A stretch of DNA of 64,000 nucleotides from Chitinivorax sp. PXF-14 (GCF_040812015.1 NZ_JBFNXJ010000003.1:233432-297431), one strand, 5' to 3'. Counted from the first letter of the stretch, positions 17,268 to 26,942 are shown. The notes: a model not told the origin generated them from the letters alone. Translations and numbers: made by a program.

Positions 17268-17864
17268 ATGTCCGAGCTGGCACAAGCCTTACGCTTTCTG
17301 ATCGAAAACATCGCGAGCTTCTTTGCGCTCGCCCTGTTGCTGCGCTTCTATCTGCAGGTGGTGCGGGCACCGTTCCAGCACCCGCTGCCGCAATTCCTGC
17401 TGGCCTTCACCAACTGGATCGTCATCCCCACCCGGCGCGTGATCAAGGCCGTGGCCGGCTACGACACGGCAACGCTGCTGCTGGCCTGGCTCACGACGCT
17501 GATCAAGGATTTCCTGGTCATCACGCTGGTCGGCGCGCCGATCGACTTCGCCCTGCCAACGGCCTGGATCGGCCTGACGCTGCTCGCGCTGCTGCATGTG
17601 CTGCAACTGACGATCTACCTGCTGATCGGCGCCGTCATCGTGCAGGCCGTGCTGTCCTGGGTATCGCCCTACGGCAACCCGCTGACGCCGATTCTGCACC
17701 GCTTGACCGATCCGTTCCTGCGGCCACTGCAGCGTTTCGTCCCGCCCATCGGCGGCGTGGACCTGAGCCCGCTGGTGTTGCTGCTGGTGTTGCAGCTGAT
17801 CCTGATGTTGCCGATGAGCTTCATCGAGCGCGGCATCCTGAGCCTGCTCAGCACCAGCTTATGA
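17268..17864 (+). CDS. yggT: YggT-family membrane protein
   Basis: A 198-residue integral membrane protein with two YggT repeats, each built of a membrane helix, a PF(Q/L)HPL-type or PNP(L)-type loop and a second helix: residues about 10-90 and 105-190. The FRPLQRF/ VPPIGGVDLSPLVLLL segment in the second half is typical. Function is not established; homologues are linked to osmotic stress and cell-division-site proteins. Its stop overlaps the start of yggU (ATGA), so the two are coupled. Confidence 0.92.
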   Translation: MSELAQALRFLIENIASFFALALLLRFYLQVVRAPFQHPLPQFLLAFTNWIVIPTRRVIKAVAGYDTATLLLAWLTTLIKDFLVITLVGAPIDFALPTAWIGLTLLALLHVLQLTIYLLIGAVIVQAVLSWVSPYGNPLTPILHRLTDPFLRPLQRFVPPIGGVDLSPLVLLLVLQLILMLPMSFIERGILSLLSTSL

Positions 17865-18148
17865 GCTGGTATCAATGGCAAGGCGCCAGCGTGACGCTGA
17901 CCCTGCACATCCAGCCCGGGGCCAAGAAAACGGAAGTCGCCGGCCTCTACGGCGAGGCGCTCAAGATACGGCTCGCAGCCCCGCCGGTGGACGGCAAGGC
18001 CAACCAGGCCCTGCTTGCCTTCCTGGCGGAGCGTTTCAAGGTGCCGGTACGGCAGGTAGTATTGAAATCAGGTGACAGCTCGCGCCGCAAGATCGTGATC
18101 GTGACAGATTCGGCAGTCACTCCGGAGAGCCTGCTCGGCAAACCCTGA
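17861..18148 (+). CDS. yggU: DUF167 / YggU-family protein
   Basis: A 95-residue cytoplasmic protein of the DUF167 family. The core QPGAKKTEVAG, KIRLAAPPVDGKAN and later SGDSSRRKIV segments match the family. Function is unknown. The start at 17861 overlaps the yggT stop by four bases; longer frames upstream are yggT in another phase. Confidence 0.92.
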   Translation: MSWYQWQGASVTLTLHIQPGAKKTEVAGLYGEALKIRLAAPPVDGKANQALLAFLAERFKVPVRQVVLKSGDSSRRKIVIVTDSAVTPESLLGKP

Positions 18149-18209
18149 GTGGAGAAACACGGCTGGCCAAGGGGGCGGCCTCTGCCGCCTGTCTCCCCCT
18201 GCCCTGCGC

Positions 18210-18590
18210 TCAATCCATGCGCCGATACTCGCCATCGATATAGTCAGGCGACGCGGCGCGGGCCGATACCGGCACCGGGCGCAGCCGCCACGGCAGCAAC
18301 AGCGCCAGTGCGGCGATATCGCTGAGCAGGCCAGGGACGATCAGCAGCACGCCCGACAGCGCGATGCGTACATTCCACAGCACACCGCCGATCGGGTCAC
18401 CGTTGCGCAGCGCCTGCAACATCAGCAGCGGTGCACCCACGCGCTGGCCGCGCAGGACCAGCCATCCGGTCAATGCGCTGCCGAGCAGCAGCAGCCAGAT
18501 CCACGGGCCGATCAGCGTGCCGACCCACAGCGTGAACGCCAGCTCAAGCAACGGGAATCCGAGTAGAATGAGCCCGCCGATTCTCAACAT
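18210..18590 (-). CDS. fxsA: FxsA-family cytoplasmic membrane protein
   Basis: A 126-residue membrane protein with three to four hydrophobic helices and the family order: an N-terminal PLLELAFTLWVG region, a QALRNGD(P) loop, and the SGVLLIVPGLLSD helix. FxsA was named for suppressing phage T7 exclusion by the F plasmid; its normal role is unclear. The start at 18590 gives MLRIGG and removes an unrelated upstream extension. It converges on yggU and is divergent from cutA across 18 bases, so the two promoters must overlap the neighbouring coding sequences. Confidence 0.9.
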   Translation of the reverse strand: MLRIGGLILLGFPLLELAFTLWVGTLIGPWIWLLLLGSALTGWLVLRGQRVGAPLLMLQALRNGDPIGGVLWNVRIALSGVLLIVPGLLSDIAALALLLPWRLRPVPVSARAASPDYIDGEYRRMD

Positions 18591-18608
18591 GATGGTTTTC
18601 CTTGTTCG

Positions 18609-18935
18609 ATGATGGATGTGCTGCTGGTCTTCACCAATATGCCGGACATGGACAGCGCGCACCAGCTGGCCGCCCACCTGATCGACGAGCGCCTGGCCGC
18701 CTGCGTCAATATCCTGTCGCCGTGCACCTCGGTCTATCGTTGGCAGGATGTGACAGAAACCGCAACGGAAGTTCCACTGCAGATCAAGTGCCACGCCAGC
18801 CGCTATGCCGAACTCGAGGCGGCGATCCGCAAGCGTCATCCATATGAACTTCCGGAAATCGTCGCAGTCAACGTCGACAAGGGCCTGCCCGCTTACCTGA
18901 GCTGGGTTACCCAGGAAACCGTCCCGCCAGCCTGA
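18609..18935 (+). CDS. cutA: Divalent-cation tolerance protein CutA
   Basis: A 108-residue trimeric protein of the CutA1 family. The segments DERLAACVNI, SVYRW, TEVPLQIKC and HPYELPEIVAV are all conserved landmarks. The family was tied to copper tolerance and to periplasmic thiol genes. Here it sits directly upstream of dsbD, the same arrangement as in enterobacteria, with 60 bases between them. Confidence 0.95.
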   Translation: MMDVLLVFTNMPDMDSAHQLAAHLIDERLAACVNILSPCTSVYRWQDVTETATEVPLQIKCHASRYAELEAAIRKRHPYELPEIVAVNVDKGLPAYLSWVTQETVPPA

Positions 18936-18995
18936 GCGGCAGGCCGACAAAGACCCGCCCCTATCAGATCGGGGCAGAGACGAACAATATCAAGT

Positions 18996-20771
18996 ATGTA
19001 CGCATTATTCCGACATCTCATCACCGCCATTCTCGTCCTGCTCGCCGTGCAGGTTGCCGCCGCCTCGCAGGATGAGCTGCTGCCCCCCGAGCAGGCCTTC
19101 AAGGCCAGCGCACGGCTGACCGACCCGCAAACGGTCGAGATCAGCTATGACATCGCCGACGGCTACTATATGTACCGCGACCGCTTCAAGTTCAAGCTCG
19201 ATCCGGCTGGCGCGCTGGGCGAGGCACGGTTTCCGCCCGGCAAAGTGAAGCAGGATGAGTATTTCGGCAAGGTGGAAACCTATCGCCACCAGCTCAAGTT
19301 CGTCATCCCGTTGAGCCAGCCCGCCGGTGGCGCCATCATGCTCAAGGTGACGAGCCAGGGCTGCGCCGACGCCGGCATCTGCTACCCGCCCTATACCCAC
19401 ACGCTCAAGCTGCAGCCGGGCTCGGCATCGGGCGCGGCCCCCAGCCGGCTGGACAAGCTGTTCGGCGCCAAGGCGGACGGCCCGCCCGGCCTGCTGCCGG
19501 CCTTCACCACACAAAGCCTCGGCCCCTTGCTGGGCTTTTTCTTTTTGGCGGGGCTGGGGCTGGCGTTCACCGCCTGCATGTATCCGCTGATTCCCATCCT
19601 GTCCGGCATCATCGTCGGCCACGGGCACCAGGCCACCAAGCGCCGCGGCTTCGTGCTGAGCTTCATCTACGTGCAGGGCATGGCTATTGCCTATGCAGTG
19701 GCAGGCATCGCCGCCGGCCTCTCCGGCGCACTGCTCAGCAACGCGCTGCAGCAACCCTGGGTGCTGGCCGTATTCAGCCTGTTTTTCGTGCTGATGGCCG
19801 GTGCCATGTTCGGCCTGTACCAGATTCAGCTGCCCAGCAGCTGGCAAAGCCGGCTGTCGGACCAATCCAACCGCCTTCAGGGCGGCCACCTGCTGTCGGT
19901 ATTCGGCATGGGCGCGCTGTCGGCGCTGATCGTCGGCCCCTGCGTCGCACCACCGCTGGCCATGGCGCTCGGTTACATCGGCGCCACGCACGACGTGGTG
20001 CTCGGTGGTGCCACGCTCTACAGCATGGCGCTCGGCATGGGGCTGCCGCTGATCGTAGTCGGCGTGTTCGGCGGCCATGTGCTGCCGCGGGCCGGCGCCT
20101 GGATGAACGCCGTGCGTTCGGTGTTCGGCGTGGTCATGCTGGCGCTCGCCATCTGGATCGCCACGCCGATTCTGCCGCCGCTCGCCTACATGATGGCCTG
20201 GGCTGCGCTGCTGATCGTGTGCGCGATCTATCTGCATGCGCTGGACCCGCTGCCGAGCAATGCCTCCGGCTGGCGCAAACTGTGGAAGGGTATCGGCGTC
20301 ATCGCACTGCTCGGCGGCAGCGCGCTGCTGCTCGGCGCACTGGCGGGCAACCGCGACGTGCTGCAGCCCTTGCGCAGCTTCACCCTGAGTGCGAGCACCA
20401 GCCCGCAGCCAGCCGCGCCCGCTTTCCGCCGCATCCAGTCCGAGGCCGAGCTCGACGCGGCCTTGCAGGCGGCGGCCGGCAAGCCGGTGCTGCTCGACTT
20501 CTATGCGGATTGGTGCGTTTCATGCAAGGAGATGGAGCGCTTCACCTTCTCCGACCCAAGCGTGCAGGCAAAGATGCGGCAGATCGTGCTGTTGCAGGCC
20601 GATGTCACCGACAATACCGATGCCCACCAGGCCCTGCTCAAGCGCTTTGGCCTGTTTGGCCCGCCCGGCATCATCTTCTTCGGCCGCGACCAGCAGCCGC
20701 ATGCAGATAAAGTCGTGGGTTACCAGAGCGCCGACGTTTTCCTCACCACCCTTAACCGCGCGTTTCCCTGA
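18996..20771 (+). CDS. dsbD: Thiol:disulfide interchange protein DsbD
   Basis: This inner-membrane protein moves electrons from cytoplasmic thioredoxin to periplasmic reductases such as DsbC and cytochrome c maturation proteins. The order is complete: signal peptide (to about residue 24), periplasmic alpha domain with DAGICYPPY (its cysteine pair), eight-helix beta domain with FTACMYPLIP and GPCVAPPL cysteines, and C-terminal thioredoxin-like gamma domain with WCVSCK. Length 591 is normal. It is followed after 11 bases by another thioredoxin-like protein. Confidence 0.96.
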   Translation: MYALFRHLITAILVLLAVQVAAASQDELLPPEQAFKASARLTDPQTVEISYDIADGYYMYRDRFKFKLDPAGALGEARFPPGKVKQDEYFGKVETYRHQLKFVIPLSQPAGGAIMLKVTSQGCADAGICYPPYTHTLKLQPGSASGAAPSRLDKLFGAKADGPPGLLPAFTTQSLGPLLGFFFLAGLGLAFTACMYPLIPILSGIIVGHGHQATKRRGFVLSFIYVQGMAIAYAVAGIAAGLSGALLSNALQQPWVLAVFSLFFVLMAGAMFGLYQIQLPSSWQSRLSDQSNRLQGGHLLSVFGMGALSALIVGPCVAPPLAMALGYIGATHDVVLGGATLYSMALGMGLPLIVVGVFGGHVLPRAGAWMNAVRSVFGVVMLALAIWIATPILPPLAYMMAWAALLIVCAIYLHALDPLPSNASGWRKLWKGIGVIALLGGSALLLGALAGNRDVLQPLRSFTLSASTSPQPAAPAFRRIQSEAELDAALQAAAGKPVLLDFYADWCVSCKEMERFTFSDPSVQAKMRQIVLLQADVTDNTDAHQALLKRFGLFGPPGIIFFGRDQQPHADKVVGYQSADVFLTTLNRAFP

Positions 20772-20782
20772 ACCCTCTTTCC

Positions 20783-21304
20783 ATGACCGTTCGCCCCCTG
20801 CTGATCACCGCCTTGCTGGCGCTCCCCGTCACGGCTTTTTCCGCGCCACCGGCGCCGGCCGCCCAGTACGACCTGTTGACGACCCCGCTGAAGGATCTGC
20901 AGCAAAAACCGCGCAAGATCGCCGAATGGAAAGGCAAGGTGCTGGTCGTCAACTTCTGGGCCACCTGGTGCGCCCCCTGTCGCGAGGAAATACCGGAGTT
21001 CATCGCCACGCAGAAACAGTATCAGACCAGCGGCGTGCAGTTCATCGGCGTTGCCGTCGATGAGCCAAAGGATGTCGCCCGTTTCGCCAAGCAGTTCGGT
21101 ATCAACTACCCTCTGCTGACTGGCGAAGAAGATGCGATGGAAATCATGCGTGCGGCTGGCAACCGGCTCGGCGGCCTACCCTTCACGGTGATCGTCGACC
21201 GGCAGGGCAAGATTGTCGCCGTAGCCGCGGGTAGATTGCCGCAAGCCAAGCTGGAAGCGGCTCTCAAGCAAGTGCTTGGACAAGCGTCCGTCACGAAATC
21301 ATGA
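20783..21304 (+). CDS. TlpA/ResA-family periplasmic thiol-disulfide oxidoreductase
   Basis: A 173-residue protein with a signal peptide (cleavage near AFSA, residue 20) and a thioredoxin fold. The active site is WCAPC in FWATWCAPCREE, and the cis-proline lies in LGGLPFTVIVD. Such proteins reduce apocytochrome c or other periplasmic disulfides and receive electrons from DsbD, whose gene ends 11 bases upstream; this pairing supports that role. Confidence 0.92.
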   Translation: MTVRPLLITALLALPVTAFSAPPAPAAQYDLLTTPLKDLQQKPRKIAEWKGKVLVVNFWATWCAPCREEIPEFIATQKQYQTSGVQFIGVAVDEPKDVARFAKQFGINYPLLTGEEDAMEIMRAAGNRLGGLPFTVIVDRQGKIVAVAAGRLPQAKLEAALKQVLGQASVTKS

Positions 21305-21477
21305 CTTGCACTAGGGAAACTACGGAGATATGCTGCGCAACGGCTACCAGAGCCGCCCCGCGTCGGACGGGCAAACATTCCGTCAGCATTTCATCGTGGT
21401 GAAGCCTGTCGAAAACTAGACAACTTCGCCGATCTTGCGGCAAACTGCCGCGATGTTCAAAACGCCAGTGACGCTCC

Positions 21478-21933
21478 ATGACCGCTAGCAAGCGCGACAT
21501 CCTGGTTCTGCACGGCCCCAACCTGAACCTGCTCGGCATGCGCGAGCCGCACCTGTACGGCGCGGACCGCCTGATCGACATCGACGGCCGTCTGGCGGCC
21601 GCGGCACAGCAGGCAGGATTGGCGCTCAGCAGCCTCCAGAGCAATGCCGAGCATGTGTTGATCGAGCGGATTCACCAGGCATACAGCGACAATACGGGGT
21701 TCATCATCATCAACCCGGCTGCGTTCACCCATACCAGCGTCGCACTGCGCGATGCCCTGGCCGCAGTCAAGATCCCCTTCATCGAAGTACATCTCTCAAA
21801 CGTCCACGCCCGCGAGCCATTCCGCCAGCACTCCTATTTTTCCGACCTGGCGGTTGGCGTCATCTGCGGGCTGGGCGCGCAAGGCTACGAGCTGGCACTG
21901 AGCTACGCCATTCGCCAGCTGGCACCGCACTGA
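21478..21933 (+). CDS. aroQ: 3-dehydroquinate dehydratase, type II
   Basis: This enzyme performs step three of the shikimate pathway. The 151-residue type II fold shows GPNLNLLG(M)REP near the N-terminus with the flexible-loop region, the [14 protein letters not shown] block and HLSNVHARE(P)FR. The N-terminal part differs slightly from the textbook RxxxYG loop (PHLYG). It begins the conserved aroQ - accB - accC group, 37 bases before accB. Confidence 0.95.
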   Translation: MTASKRDILVLHGPNLNLLGMREPHLYGADRLIDIDGRLAAAAQQAGLALSSLQSNAEHVLIERIHQAYSDNTGFIIINPAAFTHTSVALRDALAAVKIPFIEVHLSNVHAREPFRQHSYFSDLAVGVICGLGAQGYELALSYAIRQLAPH

Positions 21934-21970
21934 TACGTGCGGCGCACGGCCAAGACAGGAAAGGACAAGC

Positions 21971-22441
21971 ATGGACTTGCGCAAACTCAAGAAACTGATC
22001 GAGATGGTGGAAGAATCCGGCATCGCCGAGATCGAAGTCACCGAAGGCGAGGAAAAGGTTCGCATCAGCCGCGTCCCCACCAACCAGGCAATCGCCTATG
22101 CGGCCCCACAACCGTCCCAGATCGTGTTTCCGACGGCCCCCATCGGCGCGCCGGCTGCAGCCCCGGTGGCCGGCGCCGCCGCGGCACCCGCGCCCGCCCC
22201 GGTGGAAGGCGACACGGTGAAGTCCCCCATGGTCGGCACCTTCTACCGCTCCCCCAGCCCGGGCGCCAAGTCCTTTGTCGAAGTGGGCCAGCAGGTCAAT
22301 GTCGGCGACACCCTGTGCATCATCGAAGCGATGAAACTCCTGAACGAGATCGAGGCGGAAAAGGCCGGCGTGATCAAGGCCGTCCTGGTCGAGAACGGCC
22401 AGCCCGTCGAATACGGCGAGCCGCTATTCATCATCGGTTAA
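21971..22441 (+). CDS. accB: Biotin carboxyl carrier protein of acetyl-CoA carboxylase
   Basis: A 156-residue carrier protein. The N-terminal dimerisation helix, an Ala/Pro-rich linker (about residues 45-75) and the biotinyl domain are in order. The biotin attachment lysine is K122 within [15 protein letters not shown]; the motif reads AMKL, not AMKM, which is common in AccB. It carries the carboxyl group between AccC and AccA/D for fatty acid synthesis. accC starts 203 bases downstream, an unusually long gap for this pair. Confidence 0.96.
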   Translation: MDLRKLKKLIEMVEESGIAEIEVTEGEEKVRISRVPTNQAIAYAAPQPSQIVFPTAPIGAPAAAPVAGAAAAPAPAPVEGDTVKSPMVGTFYRSPSPGAKSFVEVGQQVNVGDTLCIIEAMKLLNEIEAEKAGVIKAVLVENGQPVEYGEPLFIIG

Positions 22442-22523
22442 ATCAGGCGCGGTGCCCCACGCCGGGGCCAAGCATTCCCCCTGGCGCGGCCCACCATCAC
22501 CGTCCCTTCACAGGGGTACTCCC

Positions 22524-22652
22524 ATGTTCGAAACAGTCCTGACCGCCCGTCGTGGCGATCAGCAACCGCAAGGCTGCGCAGCGACGAAGTCAAATCGACC
22601 GGCAGCAGCCAGCTGCCAGGGCGGTTTTGCCGCGAGGTTCCACCATGTTTGA
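22524..22652 (+). CDS. Possible leader ORF resembling the start of accC
   Basis: A 42-codon frame lies in the accB-accC gap. Its first 13 codons read [13 protein letters not shown], close to the real AccC start [13 protein letters not shown], and 26 of 36 bases match. Its stop codon overlaps the accC start by eight bases, which could couple translation. It may be a decayed duplication of the accC 5' end or a regulatory leader; whether it is translated cannot be told. Confidence 0.35.
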   Translation: MFETVLTARRGDQQPQGCAATKSNRPAAASCQGGFAARFHHV

Positions 22653-23997
22653 AAAAGTACTGATTGCGAATCGCGGCGAAATCGCCCTCCGCGTATTGCG
22701 CGCCTGCCGCGAGATGGGCATCAAGACCGTGGTCGTGCACTCCGAGGCCGACCGCGATGCCAAGTACGTGAAGCTCGCCGACGAATCGGTCTGCATCGGC
22801 CCAGCGCCGAGCCCGCAGAGCTACCTGAACATTCCGGCCATCATTAGTGCGGCCGAGGTCACCGATGCACAGGCGATTCACCCCGGCTACGGTTTCCTGT
22901 CTGAAAACGCCGACTTCGCCGAACGTGTCGAACAGTCGGGTTTCGTATTTATCGGCCCGCGCCCCGACTCGATCCGCCTGATGGGCGACAAGGTATCGGC
23001 CAAGGATGCGATGAAGGCCGCCGGCGTGCCCTGCGTGCCCGGCTCGGACGGCGCATTGCCGGACGACCCGGCTGAGATCACCAAGATCGCCAAGCGCGTC
23101 GGCTACCCGATCATCATCAAGGCATCGGGCGGCGGCGGCGGGCGCGGCATGCGCGTGGTGCACACCGAGGCCGCGCTGATCAACTCGGTCAACATGACCA
23201 AGGCCGAGGCGCAGGCCGCGTTCGGCAACCCCACCGTCTATATGGAGAAGTTCCTCGAGAACCCGCGCCATATCGAGATCCAGGTACTCGCCGACGAATA
23301 CGGCAATGCCATCTACCTGGGCGAGCGCGACTGCTCGATGCAGCGCCGCCACCAGAAGGTGATCGAGGAGGCCCCGGCCCCCGGCATCACCGACAAGCAA
23401 CGCAAGAAGATCGGCGACGCCTGCGCCGCAGCCTGCCGCCAGATAGGCTACCGTGGCGCCGGCACCTTCGAGTTCCTGTTCGAGAACGGCGAGTTCTATT
23501 TCATCGAAATGAACACGCGGGTCCAGGTCGAGCACCCGGTCACCGAACAGATCACCGGCATCGACATCGTGCAGGAGCAGATCCGTATCGCCGCCGGCGA
23601 CAAGCTGCGCTACACGCAGAAGGAAGTCGTGCTGCGCGGCCATGCGATGGAATGCCGCATCAACGCGGAAGACCCGGTGAAGTTCACACCCAGCCCCGGC
23701 CGCATCACCACCTACCATCCACCCGGTGGCCCCGGCATCCGTGTCGACACGCACATCTACCAGGGTTACTTCGTGCCGCCGAACTACGACTCGATGGTGG
23801 CCAAGGTGATTGCCTTCGGCGACACGCGCGACCAGGCGATGGCACGCATGCGCATCGCGCTGTCCGAGATGGTGGTCGAGGGTATCCAGACCAACATCCC
23901 GCTGCACCAGGAACTGATGATCGACTCGGCCTTCCAACGCGGTGGCACCAGCATCCACTATCTCGAACACCGCATGGAGCAGTTGAAGAAAGGCTAA
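22645..23997 (+). CDS. accC: Acetyl-CoA carboxylase, biotin carboxylase subunit
   Basis: A 450-residue ATP-grasp enzyme that carboxylates biotin on AccB. The N-terminal [11 protein letters not shown] block, the [15 protein letters not shown]-lid, the [13 protein letters not shown] stretch, the metal-binding [16 protein letters not shown] and C-terminal domain are all present. I set the start at ATG 22645 because it begins the conserved [11 protein letters not shown]; a longer in-frame start at 22552 adds 31 non-conserved residues. It ends in an intrinsic terminator at 24036-24066. Confidence 0.97.
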   Translation: MFEKVLIANRGEIALRVLRACREMGIKTVVVHSEADRDAKYVKLADESVCIGPAPSPQSYLNIPAIISAAEVTDAQAIHPGYGFLSENADFAERVEQSGFVFIGPRPDSIRLMGDKVSAKDAMKAAGVPCVPGSDGALPDDPAEITKIAKRVGYPIIIKASGGGGGRGMRVVHTEAALINSVNMTKAEAQAAFGNPTVYMEKFLENPRHIEIQVLADEYGNAIYLGERDCSMQRRHQKVIEEAPAPGITDKQRKKIGDACAAACRQIGYRGAGTFEFLFENGEFYFIEMNTRVQVEHPVTEQITGIDIVQEQIRIAAGDKLRYTQKEVVLRGHAMECRINAEDPVKFTPSPGRITTYHPPGGPGIRVDTHIYQGYFVPPNYDSMVAKVIAFGDTRDQAMARMRIALSEMVVEGIQTNIPLHQELMIDSAFQRGGTSIHYLEHRMEQLKKG

Positions 23998-24035
23998 TTT
24001 TCCATACAGCCTTGATGCTGTTCGGATAAAATACG

Positions 24036-24066
24036 CAGCCGGCCGATGTGCCGGCTGTTTTTCTTT
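24036..24066 (+). terminator. Intrinsic terminator after accC
   Basis: An 8-bp stem (24036-24043 with 24050-24057) with a 6-base loop is followed by a T-rich tail. Confidence 0.88.
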
Positions 24067-24091
24067 CCAAATCAGAGCAAATCGAATACCT

Positions 24092-24985
24092 ATGAGCTGG
24101 TTATCCGCCACCATCGAGACCGACGCCTCCCACGCCGAGGCGCTGTCCGACGCCCTGTTCGAGCTCGGCGCCCTGTCCGTCAGCATCGAGGACGCCCATG
24201 CCGGTACCGATGCCGAACAGCCGATTTTCGGCGAGCCGGGCGAGCCTACCGACGTGGTATGGGAAGCCAGCCATGTGGTCGCGCTGTTCGAGCAGGATAG
24301 CGATGCAGCGGGCATCATCGCGGCCGCGGCAGCCGAGTGCGGCTTGCCCACGCCGGCCTTCAGCATCGACACCATCGAGGAGCAGGACTGGGTGCGCGCC
24401 ACCCAGGCGCAGTTCGACCCGATCCGCATTTCCGAGCGGCTGTGGATCACGCCGACCTGGCATGAGCCGCCCAACCCGAGCGCCATCAACCTGCAGCTCG
24501 ACCCGGGCCTGGCTTTCGGCACCGGCAGCCACCCCACCACGAGGCTGTGCCTGCAATGGCTCGACAGCAATCTGTGTGGCGGCGAGACCATCCTCGACTA
24601 TGGCTGCGGCTCGGGCATTCTCGCCATCGCGGCGCGCAAGCTTGGCGCTGGTGCGACCGTCGGTGTCGATATCGACCCGCAGGCGATCATCGCATCGAAC
24701 CAGAACGCCGAGCAGAATGGCGTGCAGGCCGATTTCCACCTGCCCGACAACATGCCGGGCGGACAGCAATACGACGTCGTCGTCGCCAACATCCTGACCA
24801 ACCCCCTGCGCATGCTCGGGCCCTTGCTCGCCGGCAGCTGCAAGCCGGGCGGGCGCATTGCGCTGTCAGGTATCCTGGCGGAACAGGCCGGCGAAATCGT
24901 CAGCCTCTATTCCCAGTGGTTCGACCTGGTCGAGCCGGTTTTTGACGAAGGTTGGACTTGCATCTCCGGAACCAAGCGCCGATGA
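24092..24985 (+). CDS. prmA: Ribosomal protein L11 methyltransferase
   Basis: This SAM-dependent enzyme trimethylates lysine and N-terminal amino groups of ribosomal protein L11. The N-terminal substrate-recognition domain (about residues 1-90) precedes a Rossmann methyltransferase domain: GLAFGTGSHPTTRL, then LDYGCGSGILAIAA, then the catalytic-type VVANILTNPL. Length 297 is normal. Its stop overlaps the start of the zinc-ribbon DUF3426 gene, so the two are coupled. Confidence 0.96.
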   Translation: MSWLSATIETDASHAEALSDALFELGALSVSIEDAHAGTDAEQPIFGEPGEPTDVVWEASHVVALFEQDSDAAGIIAAAAAECGLPTPAFSIDTIEEQDWVRATQAQFDPIRISERLWITPTWHEPPNPSAINLQLDPGLAFGTGSHPTTRLCLQWLDSNLCGGETILDYGCGSGILAIAARKLGAGATVGVDIDPQAIIASNQNAEQNGVQADFHLPDNMPGGQQYDVVVANILTNPLRMLGPLLAGSCKPGGRIALSGILAEQAGEIVSLYSQWFDLVEPVFDEGWTCISGTKRR

Positions 24986-26304
24986 ACGTCACGCACTGCC
25001 CCAACTGCCAGACCTGCTTCAAAGTCACCCCGGAACAACTCTCGCTATACAACGGCAAGGTCCGCTGCGGCCGCTGCGCCTTTGTGTTCAACGCGATGAA
25101 CCACCTGATCGAGGTGGAGGACATGTCGGCGCAGACGCTGCACATGCCGCCCAACGCCATCCGCCAGGAAGCCCCCAAGCCGACGGCGGCGCAGGCCGTG
25201 GCCGAGCCAGTCATGGCGCCCCCCGCAGAGGTGGCCAATACAGCCTCCCAGCCCGCCGCGATGGAAACACCGCAACCGGAGCCAGCGCCAGAACCACAAG
25301 TCGCACCCGAAGTGGCTCAGCCCGAGGTCGCTCAACCTGCGTTCGACCCGTCGCAAGACTTCATTCCGCGCGACGCGCTCGCACAAAGCCTGTCGTCCGG
25401 CGAGCCCGAAGCCCCGCAGATAGACGATCTGGTGATCGAAGATATCCAGATCACTGCCCCGGGTGAAGTGGCACAGCGCCTCAGCGAAATCGGCCAGTCC
25501 GACGAAGAGACCAGCGCCTCGCCGTTCGACGCCTTCATCGACGCCATCAGCAGCGAGCTGCCGGCGCAGGATGCGACACCATCGGAGCCAGTCCAAGCGG
25601 CGACGGCAGCGAGCGGCGCCGGCGAGGAGATCGTGATCGACGCCGCGCCGGAAGCGGACGGCACGATCGAAGTCAAACCGCCACGCTATGTCGAACCGGA
25701 ACTCGAGCTCGACATCAGCCCGCCCGAAGAAATCGAGGAACAGCAGGCGGCGCGGAAATCCCGCGTCTACCACCCCATCATCGACGTCGACACCTTCAGC
25801 GAAGGCGCCGAGCCGGCGGCCAGCCGCACCCGCCCGCTATGGCTGGCCGGCAGCCTGATCGCCGCGCTGCTGGCCGCGGCGCAACTGGCCTATGTGTATC
25901 GCACACCGCTGGCAGCCAAGCTGCCGGGCAGCAAACCGCTGCTGGTGAAGATGTGCGGCCTCATCGGCTGCGAGGTGCCACTACCCGCCGACGAAAACCT
26001 GATCAGCATCGAAGGCTCGGAGCTGATCCCCGACCCGGCCCAGCCCAACCTGATCAAGCTCTCGGCCACGCTGCGCAATCGCGCCGAATTCGAGCAGGCC
26101 TTGCCGATGATGGAGTTGACGCTGACCGACAACAACGATCAGACCGTCGTGCGCAAGGTTTTCGAGCCCGCGCAATACCTCGACCCGTCGCACACCGGCC
26201 AGGGCATTGCCCCCAATTCCGAGGTGCAGGCCCGGCTGGCGCTCGATGTCGGCCAGCTCAAGGCATCGGGGTACCGGCTGTTCCTGTTCTTTCCGCAGAA
26301 ATAG
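24982..26304 (+). CDS. Zinc-ribbon DUF3426 membrane protein
   Basis: A 440-residue protein. Residues 5-36 form an MJ0042-type zinc ribbon with two CxxC pairs (CPNCQTC and CGRC). A long acidic Pro/Ala/Glu-rich stretch follows (about 55-270), then one membrane helix around residues 280-305 (LAGSLIAALLAAAQLAYV), then a DUF3426 domain to the end. It is probably an inner-membrane protein with the ribbon in the cytoplasm. Function is unknown; co-occurrence with prmA is common in betaproteobacteria. The start at 24982 overlaps prmA by four bases and begins the zinc ribbon directly. Confidence 0.9.
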   Translation: MNVTHCPNCQTCFKVTPEQLSLYNGKVRCGRCAFVFNAMNHLIEVEDMSAQTLHMPPNAIRQEAPKPTAAQAVAEPVMAPPAEVANTASQPAAMETPQPEPAPEPQVAPEVAQPEVAQPAFDPSQDFIPRDALAQSLSSGEPEAPQIDDLVIEDIQITAPGEVAQRLSEIGQSDEETSASPFDAFIDAISSELPAQDATPSEPVQAATAASGAGEEIVIDAAPEADGTIEVKPPRYVEPELELDISPPEEIEEQQAARKSRVYHPIIDVDTFSEGAEPAASRTRPLWLAGSLIAALLAAAQLAYVYRTPLAAKLPGSKPLLVKMCGLIGCEVPLPADENLISIEGSELIPDPAQPNLIKLSATLRNRAEFEQALPMMELTLTDNNDQTVVRKVFEPAQYLDPSHTGQGIAPNSEVQARLALDVGQLKASGYRLFLFFPQK

Positions 26305-26359
26305 CGCCGGGCGGTGAAGGGCGTTGGCCCAGCATCCGCCCCGCCGCATTTTTGTCGCC

Positions 26360-26365
26360 TATAAT
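26360..26365 (+). promoter_or_regulatory. Candidate -10 box of the thiol peroxidase pair
   Basis: TATAAT lies 51 bases before the first thiol peroxidase start. No good -35 box is seen at the standard distance, so this is a weak call. Confidence 0.35.
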
Positions 26366-26416
26366 GAGTGCAGCACCGGCCAGGTGGCCGGCATCAGACA
26401 AGAGGAGAGGATCTAG

Positions 26417-26926
26417 ATGGCAACCATCCTGTTGAACGGCGAGCCGATCGGCGTGGGCGGGCATTTTCCGCGACCGGGCGACACGGCCCACAGCTTCATG
26501 CTCGTGAACAACGACCTGAAGGATGTATCGCTGAGCCAATACGCCGGCAAGCGCAAGATTCTGGCCATCGTACCGAGTCTCGACGCATCGATCGGGCTGA
26601 CCATTGCACGCCGCCTCAACGGCATGACCGATCAGTTCCCGAACACGGTTGCGATCGTTGTGTCGGTCGACACCCCTTACGCCCAGGCCCGCGTCGTCGC
26701 CGTCGAGGAATTCCGCAACATCGTCACACTGTCGACGCTGCGTGGCCGCGACTTCCACAAGGACTACGGCGTCATGATCACCGACTACCCGCTGTCCGGC
26801 CTGATGGCATCGGCCATCGTGGTGCTCGACGAGAACGACACCGTGCTGCACTCGGAGCTCGTCTACGAGCTGACCAGCGAGCCCAATTACCAAGCCATCG
26901 CCGACGCGCTGGCCCCGAAACAGTAA
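26417..26926 (+). CDS. Thiol peroxidase-like protein lacking all catalytic cysteines
   Basis: A 169-residue paralogue of the next gene, Tpx, with the same fold and collinear residues ([18 protein letters not shown] and LHSELV blocks). The peroxidatic motif TPTC of Tpx reads ASIG here, so the peroxidatic position is G60. The resolving cysteine is V94, and the conserved arginine is replaced by serine. The protein contains no cysteine at all, so it cannot act as a thiol peroxidase. The frame is intact, has a good ribosome site (AAGAGGAGAGG) and sits 16 bases before tpx, so it looks expressed and maintained. It may be a partner, chaperone or ligand-binding derivative; the role is unknown. Confidence 0.88.
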   Translation: MATILLNGEPIGVGGHFPRPGDTAHSFMLVNNDLKDVSLSQYAGKRKILAIVPSLDASIGLTIARRLNGMTDQFPNTVAIVVSVDTPYAQARVVAVEEFRNIVTLSTLRGRDFHKDYGVMITDYPLSGLMASAIVVLDENDTVLHSELVYELTSEPNYQAIADALAPKQ

Positions 26927-26942
26927 GCACGAGGAATACAGC

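Noticed and set aside
18171..18189. GC hairpin between yggU and fxsA as terminator
   Set aside because: The stem is only six base pairs and there is no T-run on either strand.
22438..24591. 717-residue minus-strand frame across accC and prmA
   Set aside because: It is antisense to two well-supported conserved genes and its product is a low-complexity Ala/Val/His-rich shadow, common in GC-rich DNA.
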